This document shows, piece after piece, positions 9,293 through 16,922 of a stretch of 64,000 nucleotides of DNA. Positions within the stretch are counted from its first letter, which is position 1, and each line of letters starts with the position of its first letter. Source of the stretch: an uncultured Eubacterium sp. (GTDB taxonomy: Bacteria > Bacillota_A > Clostridia > Lachnospirales > Lachnospiraceae); the NCBI GenBank assembly GCA_910589045.1, contig CAJUSH010000002.1, forward strand, positions 1 to 64,000. Reading direction: 5' to 3'. A program made the translations under genes and the position numbers. A model generated the notes under the pieces. That model was not told where the DNA came from. It saw only the letters and a list, made by a program, of their open reading frames with translations, and made no database searches.

Positions 9293-10525
9293 CTACGCCT
9301 CCCACCGCTTAAAGAGCAGGCTTGCATTGTGCCCGCCAAAGCCCAGCGAATTGCTCAGCGCATACGGAACAGCTTCCGTGCAGGAATCCTTACAGTAATT
9401 CAGGTCCAGCTCCTCGTCGGGGGTCTCATAGCCCACCGTCGCATGGATATAGCCCTCTGAAAGCTGCTTCACACAGGCGATCGCCTCCACCGCGCCCGCC
9501 GCACCCAAAAGATGCCCGATCATCGACTTCGTGGAATTGATTTTCATGTCGTACGCATGGTCACCAAACACCTTCTTGATCGCCCGCGTCTCAAACAGGT
9601 CGTTATGATGCGTTGCCGTGCCATGGGCATTGATGTAGGTCACGTCCTCCGGGCAGACACCCGCATCGCGCATTGCATTTTCCATGGCACGCGCCGCACC
9701 CGCACCGTCCTCCGCGGGGGAAGTGATGTGATAGGCGTCGGACGTACAGCCGTAGCCCACAAGCTCCGCGTAAATGTGAGCGCCCCGCGCCTGTGCGTGG
9801 GAAAGCTCCTCCAAAACAAGCACGCCCGCACCCTCGCCCATGACAAAGCCGCTGCGGTTCTTATCAAACGGAAGCGAGCACCTTTTTGGATCATCCACGT
9901 CGGAAAGTGCCGTAAGCGCCGTAAAGCCGGCAATTCCGATGGGCGCTACGCTGCTCTCGGTACCGCCCGCCAGCATCACGTCCGCATCGCCGTACTGGAT
10001 CGTGCGCATCGCCTCACCGATACTGTTCGTTCCGGTAGCGCAGGCCGTAACCACGTTGATGCTCTTGCCCTTTAAGCCGAACTGAATCGCCACATTGCCC
10101 GAAGCCATGTTGGAAATCATAAGCGGCACGAACAGCGGATTGATCTTTCCGGGGCCCTTTTCAAGGAGCTTTGCGTGCTCCCGCTCCATGGCCTGCAGGC
10201 TGCCGATCCCGCTTCCGATGGCAGTTCCGATCAGGTAGGCATCCTCCTGCTGCAGATCGATCCCGCTGTCCGCGAGCGCTTCCTTCGACGCAGCCACCGC
10301 ATACTGTGAAAACAATTCCATGCGCTTTGCCGCCTTGAAATCCATATAGTCTTTTCCGACAAAGCCCTTCACCTCCGCGGCAACACGACACTTGTAACCC
10401 TCCGCATCAAAGCGCGTGATCGGAGCAAAACCGATCTCCTTTTGCTTCACCGACTCCCAGAAGCTCCCTACATCCAATCCGATCGGCGTAATGGCTCCCA
10501 TACCGGTCACTACAACTCGTCTCAT
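9293..10525 (-). CDS. fabF: 3-oxoacyl-ACP synthase II
   Basis: This 410-aa elongating condensing enzyme has Cys162 in TACATGTNS, His in AHGTATHHND, His in SMIGHLLGAAG and the C-terminal GFGGHNAS loop. The length is typical (about 410-415). The start at 10525 has AGAGG upstream. It lies 153 bp after fabG, an unusually wide gap for this operon that holds a structured repeat-like sequence (10556-10672). Confidence 0.96.
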   Translation of the reverse strand: MRRVVVTGMGAITPIGLDVGSFWESVKQKEIGFAPITRFDAEGYKCRVAAEVKGFVGKDYMDFKAAKRMELFSQYAVAASKEALADSGIDLQQEDAYLIGTAIGSGIGSLQAMEREHAKLLEKGPGKINPLFVPLMISNMASGNVAIQFGLKGKSINVVTACATGTNSIGEAMRTIQYGDADVMLAGGTESSVAPIGIAGFTALTALSDVDDPKRCSLPFDKNRSGFVMGEGAGVLVLEELSHAQARGAHIYAELVGYGCTSDAYHITSPAEDGAGAARAMENAMRDAGVCPEDVTYINAHGTATHHNDLFETRAIKKVFGDHAYDMKINSTKSMIGHLLGAAGAVEAIACVKQLSEGYIHATVGYETPDEELDLNYCKDSCTEAVPYALSNSLGFGGHNASLLFKRWEA

Positions 10526-10555
10526 ATTTTCTTAACCTCTCTTACTTCTTTTTTG

Positions 10556-10672
10556 GTTACTGCTCACTCCGGCTACGTAACCGGCAGTCTGGAGATGAAA
10601 ATTCGCTTCACGAAGTCCAAACTGCTATCCGAATCACGTTCTTCCGCAGCCCCGGCACGCCGGGGCACCTGA
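10556..10672. repeat. Structured intergenic repeat between fabG and fabF, possibly a decayed mobile repeat
   Basis: The fabG-fabF gap holds GTTAC-N16-GTAAC inverted ends (10556-10581), a CTTCACGAAG-type small palindrome, and a perfect CCCCGG-N4-CCGGGG hairpin (10650-10665). The stretch gaatcacgttcttccg resembles gaatcatgttcttacg of the intact repeat at 33237-33382. It is probably an old, diverged copy. No T-tract follows the hairpin, so it is unlikely to terminate transcription, but it could set a processing site. Confidence 0.4.
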
Positions 10673-10678
10673 TGCCGG

Positions 10679-11425
10679 TCAGCATCCGATACTCATGCCG
10701 CCGTCCACCGCGATGATCTGTCCCGTGACAAAGCGCGCCGCATCCGAAGCCAGAAACGCAACCACATCCGCTACCTCCTCCGGCTCGCCGATGCGCCCGA
10801 AGGGAATCATGTCCGTCATCGCCGCCCTGGCCTGATCGGTCATCGCATCGATCATCTCCGTCGCCACAAAGCCCGGCGCCACCGCGTTCACCGTGATCTG
10901 ACGGGAGGCAAGCTCCCTGGCCACGCTCTTTGTCAGCCCGATCACACCCGCCTTGCTGGCCGCGTAGTTTGCCTGCCCCGCATTCCCGAGCAGCCCGGAA
11001 ACGGAGGTAATATTGATGATACGTCCGCCCTTCTGCTTTAAAAACTGCCTGGAAGCGTGCCGGATCGTGTTGAATGCTCCCTTTAAATTTGTTGCGACCA
11101 CCGCGTCAAAATCCGCCTCGCTCATCCGCATGAGCAGGCCGTCACGCGTGATGCCCGCATTGTTCACGAGAATATCCAGGTGCCCGTAGGTTTTTACGAT
11201 CTGCGTGAGAAATGCCCCGCACGCCTCAAAATCGCTGACATCACAGCCCATCACCGCACCGTCGCCGCCCGCCCCGCGGATCCCGGAAAGCACCTCATTT
11301 GCACGCTCCTGCGAGCCGTTATAGTTCACAATGACAAACGCGCCCTCCGCGGCCAGCTTTTTCGCGATCGCCGCGCCGATTCCCCGGGAAGCCCCTGTCA
11401 CAAGCGCAATCTTATTCGCCAACAT
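10679..11425 (-). CDS. fabG: 3-oxoacyl-ACP reductase
   Basis: This 248-aa short-chain dehydrogenase has TGASRGIGAAIA for NADPH binding, NNAG, the catalytic Ser in INITSVSGLLGN, YAASKAG with Tyr and Lys, and a C-terminal VDGGMSIGC. It reduces 3-oxoacyl-ACP. ATG 11425 lies inside the end of fabD (14-bp overlap) and gives the standard MLANKIALVTG start; the longer frame upstream is fabD sequence. Confidence 0.96.
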   Translation of the reverse strand: MLANKIALVTGASRGIGAAIAKKLAAEGAFVIVNYNGSQERANEVLSGIRGAGGDGAVMGCDVSDFEACGAFLTQIVKTYGHLDILVNNAGITRDGLLMRMSEADFDAVVATNLKGAFNTIRHASRQFLKQKGGRIINITSVSGLLGNAGQANYAASKAGVIGLTKSVARELASRQITVNAVAPGFVATEMIDAMTDQARAAMTDMIPFGRIGEPEEVADVVAFLASDAARFVTGQIIAVDGGMSIGC

Positions 11426-12326
11426 ATGCCTTGAAATCCTCCAGTTTATCGATATTTGAGCATTTGATGCCGCGGTTGATCTTGCGCAGGAACCCGGAAA
11501 GCGTCCTGCCCGGGCCGATCTCCACAAACTCGTCGGCACCGTCCGCGATGAGCCTTTCCATGGTCTGCTGCCAGCACACCGGATGGCAAACCTGAAGCGC
11601 TAAGAGCGATCTGATTTTTTCCGGCTCCGTCACATAGTCCGCGGTAACATTGGAAAGATAGCCGATCTTCGGCTCCGAAATTTTTACCCTTTCAAGCTCT
11701 GCGGTAAGCTTCTGCCCCGCATCCTGCAAAAGCGGCGAATGGAACGGCCCGCTGACCTTTAAGGGCAGCACCCGCTTCGCCCCGGCTTCCTTGCAGCCCG
11801 CCGACGCACGGTCAACGGCGCGCGCCTCACCGGTGATAACAATCTGGCCGGGACAGTTATAGTTTGCCACGTACACCTGTCCGTAGCCCATCTCGCACAC
11901 CTCCTCGACGGTCTGCGCGTCAAGTCCGAGCACCGCCGCCATAGCTCCTCCGGTGGGTACCGCGTTCTGCATAAACTTGCCGCGCTTGCGGATCAGTGCA
12001 AACACATCCCTTTGCTCCATAGCCTCTGACGCGATGATCGCGCCGTACTCACCAAGGCTTAAGCCCGCCGCCGCATCCGCAGTGATGCCTGCCTCCTGCA
12101 AAACCGCAAGGATCGCTGCCTCGACGGTCAGCATCCCGATCTGCGTGTACTCGGTCTGGCCGATCTTGTCTTCCTCCTCAAAGCAGAGCTTCGCCACGTC
12201 CAGCTTCGCCGCCTCGCCTGCCAGCTCGAAAACCTCCCGCGCAGCCGGAAATGCCTCGTAAAAATCCTTTCCCATTCCAATGTACTGTGACCCCTGTCCG
12301 GGGAACATAAATACTCTTTTACCCAT
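11412..12326 (-). CDS. fabD: Malonyl-CoA:ACP transacylase
   Basis: This 304-aa protein has FPGQGSQYIGMGKD at the N-terminus, nucleophile Ser90 in GLSLGEYGA, and the active-site His near 199 in SGPFHSPLL. It loads malonyl groups onto AcpP for both FabH and FabF. It starts 37 bp after fabK and overlaps fabG by 14 bp. Confidence 0.96.
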   Translation of the reverse strand: MGKRVFMFPGQGSQYIGMGKDFYEAFPAAREVFELAGEAAKLDVAKLCFEEEDKIGQTEYTQIGMLTVEAAILAVLQEAGITADAAAGLSLGEYGAIIASEAMEQRDVFALIRKRGKFMQNAVPTGGAMAAVLGLDAQTVEEVCEMGYGQVYVANYNCPGQIVITGEARAVDRASAGCKEAGAKRVLPLKVSGPFHSPLLQDAGQKLTAELERVKISEPKIGYLSNVTADYVTEPEKIRSLLALQVCHPVCWQQTMERLIADGADEFVEIGPGRTLSGFLRKINRGIKCSNIDKLEDFKAYVGE

Positions 12327-12363
12327 AAGATGCTCCTGTTCTAAAACAACTTCCTGTTACCGG

Positions 12364-13293
12364 TCACGAAAGGGCGGGTAACAGGCGCTTCGCTCCTGTC
12401 ATGATTTCCTCGATTATGTCCGCGCACGTATCCGTATGCTTCACAAGCCCCGCGATCTGACCCGCCATCACGCTTCCGTACACCACGTCGCCCTCAACCA
12501 CGGCTTTGCGCAGCGCGCCCAGCGTCAGCTGCTCGAGTTCCTCAAGACCCGCGCCTTCCTTTTCCATGCGCAGATACTCCCGGGTCATCTTATTGCGCAG
12601 CACGCGGATCGGATGCCCGTTCGCAAGCCCCGTCACCTCGGAGTCAATGTCCTTCGCGCGGACGATCTTTTCTTTATAATTCTCATGTACGATGCATTCC
12701 TCTGCCACCACAAAACGGGTGCCTATCTGCACGCCGGATGCGCCAAGCATGAGCGCCGCCGCAAATCCCCGCGCATCCGCGATACCGCCCGCGGCGATCA
12801 CCGGAATGCTTACCGCGTCTACAACCTGCGGCACCAGTGTCATCGTGGTCGCCGCACCGATGTGTCCGCCGGACTCGGTCCCTTCTGCAACGACCGCATC
12901 CGCGCCGGCCTTCTCCATCATCCGCGCCAGCGCAACGCTCGCCACAACCGGAATGACCCGTGCGCCCGCTTCCTTCCAGCGCGCCATGTACTTTCCCGGG
13001 CTTCCCGCACCGGTGGTAATCACGGGAATGTTCTCATCCGCCAGAAGCTGTGCGATCTCGTCCGCCTGCGGATTCATGAGCATCAGATTTACACCGAAAG
13101 GATTGTTTGTATGTGCTTTCATCTGCCGGATCTGCTCCGAAACCCAGTCCACGTCTGCGCCGCCCACACCGATGATGCCAAGTCCGCCGGCATTTGATAC
13201 GGCGCTCGCCAGCTCCCAGGTCGCCACCCATGCCATACCGCCCTGCAGGATGGGATAACGGATACCCAGCAATTCATTGATCAGCCCTGTCAT
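12364..13293 (-). CDS. fabK: FMN-dependent enoyl-ACP reductase II
   Basis: This 309-aa nitronate-monooxygenase-fold flavoprotein has YPILQGGMAWVA, TTGAGSPG, EGTESGGHIG and AAGGIADARG (FMN phosphate binding). It performs the last reduction of each elongation cycle. FabK replaces FabI in streptococci and many Clostridia and is intrinsically insensitive to triclosan. ATG 13293 begins 1 bp after the acpP stop, with GGAAG upstream; an in-frame GTG at 13308 is less likely. Confidence 0.95.
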   Translation of the reverse strand: MTGLINELLGIRYPILQGGMAWVATWELASAVSNAGGLGIIGVGGADVDWVSEQIRQMKAHTNNPFGVNLMLMNPQADEIAQLLADENIPVITTGAGSPGKYMARWKEAGARVIPVVASVALARMMEKAGADAVVAEGTESGGHIGAATTMTLVPQVVDAVSIPVIAAGGIADARGFAAALMLGASGVQIGTRFVVAEECIVHENYKEKIVRAKDIDSEVTGLANGHPIRVLRNKMTREYLRMEKEGAGLEELEQLTLGALRKAVVEGDVVYGSVMAGQIAGLVKHTDTCADIIEEIMTGAKRLLPALS

Positions 13294-13294
13294 C

Positions 13295-13528
13295 TTAATC
13301 TTCCACACCTTTGTTCTTTAAATAATCCATTACATCCTGAACCGTCTGAAGCTGCTCGAGATCATCGGAAGGGATCTCCACCTCAAACTCCTCCTCCATC
13401 GCCATGATCATCTCAAACAGATCCAGGGAATCCGCATTTAAATCATCCTTGAAATTTGAATCCGCAGATACGTCGCCTGCCTCGATTCCCAACTGCTCCG
13501 CAATGATTGCCTGTAATTTTTCCAACAT
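13295..13528 (-). CDS. acpP: Acyl carrier protein
   Basis: This 77-aa acidic four-helix protein has phosphopantetheine attachment Ser34 in NADSLDLFEM. It is the first gene of the operon, about 130 bp downstream of the promoter, as expected for the carrier used by all the following enzymes. A run of pyrimidines precedes the start and the ribosome binding site is modest. Confidence 0.96.
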   Translation of the reverse strand: MLEKLQAIIAEQLGIEAGDVSADSNFKDDLNADSLDLFEMIMAMEEEFEVEIPSDDLEQLQTVQDVMDYLKNKGVED

Positions 13529-13626
13529 CCTATTTTTCCTCGCTTTCTTTCATGTTACGCCCGTCTAGCACCCGGACATGCTGCGGGAAGGCGCGCAGGG
13601 AATGCCCCGCATACCGCCTTCCCCCT

Positions 13627-13675
13627 GGTTTGACTGTCAATTAGTTTGACAATCAAACCTTTTGACTATCAAACT
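13627..13675 (-). promoter_or_regulatory. Three tandem FabT operator palindromes
   Basis: On the + strand the three sites read gtttgactgtcaat (13628-13641), gtttgacaatcaaac (13644-13658) and tttgactatcaaac (13661-13674). Each is a TTTGA-N-TCAAA palindrome, spaced 16-17 bp apart. The third begins just downstream of the -10 box, so binding would block initiation. The motif agrees with the FabT box described in streptococci. The cognate regulator is encoded at the end of the same operon. Confidence 0.82.
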
Positions 13676-13682
13676 ATCGCAT

Positions 13683-13711
13683 AGTATAGTGCTAGTGGAA
13701 GAATTTGTCAA
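13683..13711 (-). promoter_or_regulatory. fab operon promoter
   Basis: On the - strand TTGACA (13706-13711) and TATACT (13683-13688) are separated by exactly 17 bp. This is close to the sigma-A consensus. The -35 box lies 10 bp beyond the stop of the upstream permease gene, so the fab operon has its own strong promoter. Confidence 0.85.
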
Positions 13712-13720
13712 TAGCTTTTT

Positions 13721-14485
13721 TTACCTCATTTCCTTCTTCCCGAAGCTTCGCACAGCCAGCCATAACGCGAGCCCGAAAATCACCGCCGCACAGGGCAAAA
13801 ACGGGAATGCCGAAAATGCCCTGTGCGTCCCTTTCGCCGTAAAATCATGCAGGGCGCTGGAAACCAGATAGCCGCTGTAGCAGTAAGGATAGAACATCCA
13901 AAACGGCGTATTTGCAGCGAGGATGCCGGGAATCACCAGCAGCAGGTTCAGTCCTGCCGATACAGGGGCTTTTTCAAACAGCACCGTAATCGCCCACATA
14001 AGGGCCGTACCGGGCAGCATCGTTAAAAAAAGCCCCAGGCACCATTTCACCAAATCAAGCAGCGGCAGCGCCTCCGCAATTCCCGTGACATGCACGGCAA
14101 TGCCCCCGGCGATTACAAACATGGCAAAAAACACGGCCATTTCCAGAAGCAAAAAGAGCAGCAGAACAAGAAACTTTGCCAGTGACAAAGCGCGGCGGCT
14201 CACCGGCAGTGCCAGCATTTTCAAAATTCCGTTGTTTCCGGTTTCGCGTCCCGCGATCATCACACAGACAACAATCAGGGAAAACGGCAGCAAATAATAG
14301 GCATAAACAAGGGCGCTCTGGATAAACATCGCGGCCCATGCATCGGTGTACTCCGGCGTGAAATAGCTGCTTAAATTGGCGACGCCCGACGCGACCACAA
14401 ACAGCGGCGCAATAAAAATCAGCGGCACGATTTTTGAGCGCTTCACCTTTCGCAGCTCCATGTGCAATAATGCAAAAAAATTCAT
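13721..14485 (-). CDS. ABC-2 permease of lantibiotic-protection type
   Basis: This 254-aa integral membrane protein has about six helices. It opens MNFFALLHMELRKVKRSK, a common start for MutE/EpiE/CprB-like permeases, which pair with an ATPase to expel peptide antibiotics from the membrane. ATG 14485 has GGAGGG upstream; a start 18 bp earlier lacks one. It is third in the ATPase-permease-permease operon. Confidence 0.85.
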   Translation of the reverse strand: MNFFALLHMELRKVKRSKIVPLIFIAPLFVVASGVANLSSYFTPEYTDAWAAMFIQSALVYAYYLLPFSLIVVCVMIAGRETGNNGILKMLALPVSRRALSLAKFLVLLLFLLLEMAVFFAMFVIAGGIAVHVTGIAEALPLLDLVKWCLGLFLTMLPGTALMWAITVLFEKAPVSAGLNLLLVIPGILAANTPFWMFYPYCYSGYLVSSALHDFTAKGTHRAFSAFPFLPCAAVIFGLALWLAVRSFGKKEMR

Positions 14486-14520
14486 AGTAATCCCTCCAAA
14501 CATTGTATTTATCGTAAGAA

Positions 14521-15255
14521 TTATTCATAGGAAGCATGCCCTGCGGCCCACAGGCCCGCGGCGAGAAACAGGGCGGCTTCTGCAAAAGCCGCGGCGGCCA
14601 CGCTTCCCTGCGGCTGTGCGCTCATTGCGACGGCAGGCCTTAGCATGACGACAAACGGGTGAAGCAGAAGCAAAGGTGTATCCGCATTTGCGAGCGCCAT
14701 ACCGCTCAAAAAGCCTCCGACCCCGATGCCAAGGGGCACCCACATATTTTCAAAGCGCGAGGCGGCGAGCACCATAAAGGACAGCACCGGCAGTGCGGTG
14801 AGAAAGGAATAGCCCCCAAACACGAGCAGCTCCCGGAACACAAAGGCACCCTCCGGCAGCCGGCTCGCGCCGATGTTCAGCAGCGCCACATTCTGCAGCA
14901 GAACCGCCACGAAAAACATGCCCGTCAGCAGCAGAAATTTGCAGAAATAAATTCCGGAAGCACGGATCGGCAGCAGATACATTTTTTTCATGGCATGGCC
15001 CTTGAATTCCATGCCGTAAACCATGCAGGCGGCAACGACGATGCCGAACACATTCAGGACGATCAGCATCCCGCACAGCTGCGTCAAAAGAATATCCATC
15101 GGCGCCAGCGGAAGCCGGAGCAAGGCATCGCCGCGCACCATAAAATTGACAAACGCATAGGCCGCTCCCAGCACACCAACAGCCAGCAGCGCCGGGATTA
15201 CTCCCGTGCGTTTTTCCTTCCGAAGCTCGATTATAAATATCTCCCGTATGCTCAT
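14521..15255 (-). CDS. ABC-2 permease, second subunit of lantibiotic-protection transporter
   Basis: This 244-aa membrane protein has about six helices and starts MSIREIFIIELRKEKRTG. It contains EFKGHAMKKMYLLPIRASG between helices, as in MutG/EpiG-type subunits. Its ATG overlaps the ATPase stop by 4 bp. Together with the genes on either side it forms an ATPase plus two-permease exporter. Confidence 0.85.
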   Translation of the reverse strand: MSIREIFIIELRKEKRTGVIPALLAVGVLGAAYAFVNFMVRGDALLRLPLAPMDILLTQLCGMLIVLNVFGIVVAACMVYGMEFKGHAMKKMYLLPIRASGIYFCKFLLLTGMFFVAVLLQNVALLNIGASRLPEGAFVFRELLVFGGYSFLTALPVLSFMVLAASRFENMWVPLGIGVGGFLSGMALANADTPLLLLHPFVVMLRPAVAMSAQPQGSVAAAAFAEAALFLAAGLWAAGHASYE

Positions 15256-16034
15256 AGCTGTGCCCTCTGCTTTCTGTTTGCATTGTCCTTCTCGATCATG
15301 GCGAGAAACAGCTTTTCCAGATTCGCAGCCTCCGGCTTGCCCTCCGAAGCAAAGCCCGCCCGCACCGCAATGCGCCGAAGCTGATCCAGGCTCCCCTCGT
15401 ACAGCATCCGTCCGTGATTGAGAATCCCGATATCATCCGCAATCAGCTCGATCTCCGAGAGCATGTGGGAGGAAATCAAAATGGTACAATGGTACCGCCC
15501 TGGCAGGGATTTCACCAGATTTCGGATTTCATGGATACCTGCCGGGTCAAGGCCATTGGTCGGCTCATCCAGGATGAGGATGGGCGGGCGCCCAAGCAGA
15601 GCGCCTGCAAGCCCCAGCCGCTGCTTCATCCCAAGCGAATACTTTTTTGCCAGCCGGCCTCCAAACTCCCCAAGGCCCACCAGCGCAAGCGCCTCCTCTG
15701 CCGCCCCCTCCGGCAGCCCTAAAATCCGGCGGATCAGGTCAAGGTTTTCCAGGCCGGTAAGGTTTCCGTAGAAGGACGGGGATTCGATAAAGGAGCCGGT
15801 CTTTCTCAAAATTTCCAGCCGGTTCTCCGGAAAATGTGCCCCGTCAACCGAAAAGCTCCCCGACGTAGGCGCGGTCAGCCCAAGCAGCATCTTCATCGTC
15901 GTAGATTTTCCCGCCCCGTTCGGCCCGAGGAAGCCGTAGATGCTGCCCCTTCGAATGTGCATGGAAACCCGGTCCACCGATGTAAAATGCTTATACCTCT
16001 TTGTCAGCTGCTCCGTTGTAATGATATGGTCCAT
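15252..16034 (-). CDS. ABC transporter ATPase, BcrA/CprA-like
   Basis: This 260-aa ATPase has Walker A GPNGAGKST, signature YSLGMKQRLGLA, Walker B ILILDEPTNGLDP and an H-loop in ISSHMLSEI. This class serves bacitracin and lantibiotic exporters. ATG 16034 with AAAGGAG 7 nt upstream is chosen over a longer frame. The gene is divergent from a two-component system, the arrangement seen for cprABC/cprRK in C. difficile. The actual substrate is not shown by sequence. Confidence 0.9.
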   Translation of the reverse strand: MDHIITTEQLTKRYKHFTSVDRVSMHIRRGSIYGFLGPNGAGKSTTMKMLLGLTAPTSGSFSVDGAHFPENRLEILRKTGSFIESPSFYGNLTGLENLDLIRRILGLPEGAAEEALALVGLGEFGGRLAKKYSLGMKQRLGLAGALLGRPPILILDEPTNGLDPAGIHEIRNLVKSLPGRYHCTILISSHMLSEIELIADDIGILNHGRMLYEGSLDQLRRIAVRAGFASEGKPEAANLEKLFLAMIEKDNANRKQRAQL

Positions 16035-16128
16035 AAAAATACTCCTTTCTGTCTCGCAGCCGCTTTCTTTGCAGCTGTCTTTTTCTGAAATCATACACCG
16101 CCAACCTGACAAAAACCTTCCCGGCTCC

Positions 16129-16187
16129 TTACTTTTACCTTACTTTTTTGCCATGGCACTTCAAAAAGCGCTCTGCTGTGTTATACT
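16129..16187 (+). promoter_or_regulatory. Direct repeats and promoter in the divergent ABC/two-component gap
   Basis: Two perfect TTACTTTT octamers at 16129-16136 and 16140-16147 have an 11-bp period, one helical turn. They lie just upstream of a candidate promoter, TTCAAA (16160-16165), 16 bp, TATACT (16182-16187). Paired direct repeats of one-turn spacing are typical binding sites for OmpR-type regulators, so this is a likely site for the regulator encoded immediately downstream. Confidence 0.5.
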
Positions 16188-16220
16188 GTTCTTACCGATT
16201 CAAAGAAGGGATTTAACGGG

Positions 16221-16922
16221 ATGAACCAATCATTTTTGCACACGAAAAAAATTCTGCTGGTGGATGATGAGCCGCAGCTGCGCAGACTTCTAATCGAAAT
16301 TTTATCGGATGAGGGATTTTCGAATCTGACGGAGGCAGGCTCCTTCCTAGGCGGCCTTTCTGCTGCCAAACAGCAAAAGCCCGACCTTGCCATTCTTGAT
16401 GTGATGCTGCCGGATGGGGACGGATTTTCACTGATGAAGGAGCTTCGGACATTTACAGACATTCCGATTATATTTCTGACAGCCCGGGACGAAGCCTCCG
16501 ACAGGCTTGCGGGCCTCGGGCTCGGCGCTGACGATTATGTAGGAAAGCCTTTTTTGCCGCAGGAGCTGCTGCTGCGCGTCTACGCGGTTCTGCGCCGATG
16601 CTACAAAACGGATGACCCGCTGCTCGAGCTGGAAAACTGCACCGTCGATTTTAGCCGCGCCGAGGTTTATAAAAACGGAGCAAGTCTCACGCTCACCGCA
16701 AAAGAGCACATCCTGCTGGAAACGCTCGCCCGCAATGAAGGAAGAATTGTGAGTATCGATGCCCTGTGCGAGGCGCTGTGGGGAGACAATCCCTTCGGAT
16801 ATGAAAACAGCCTGAACGCCCACGTCCGGCGCATACGGGAAAAAATTGAAGCCGATCCCTCCAAGCCCGTCTCACTCATCACCATGAAGGGACTCGGCTA
16901 TAAGCTAATTGTAAGGAAGTGA
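16221..16922 (+). CDS. OmpR-family response regulator for the adjacent ABC transporter
   Basis: This 233-aa regulator has receiver residues VDDE near 16, LDVMLPDGDG near 59, LTARDE and GKPF. The C-terminal DNA-binding wing ends MKGLGYKLIVRK. It is divergent from the ABC genes and overlaps the kinase. By analogy with CprR/NisR it probably activates the exporter when the kinase senses a peptide antibiotic. Confidence 0.92.
   Translation: MNQSFLHTKKILLVDDEPQLRRLLIEILSDEGFSNLTEAGSFLGGLSAAKQQKPDLAILDVMLPDGDGFSLMKELRTFTDIPIIFLTARDEASDRLAGLGLGADDYVGKPFLPQELLLRVYAVLRRCYKTDDPLLELENCTVDFSRAEVYKNGASLTLTAKEHILLETLARNEGRIVSIDALCEALWGDNPFGYENSLNAHVRRIREKIEADPSKPVSLITMKGLGYKLIVRK

Noticed and set aside
10679..11539. 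Longer FabG reading frame starting inside fabD
   Set aside because: The extra N-terminus is fabD in another frame, and ATG 11425 gives the standard fold start.
5860..13528. Many open frames on the + strand opposite the fab operon
   Set aside because: They are antisense shadows of GC-rich genes: no ribosome binding sites, Arg/Pro/His-rich composition and no family matches.
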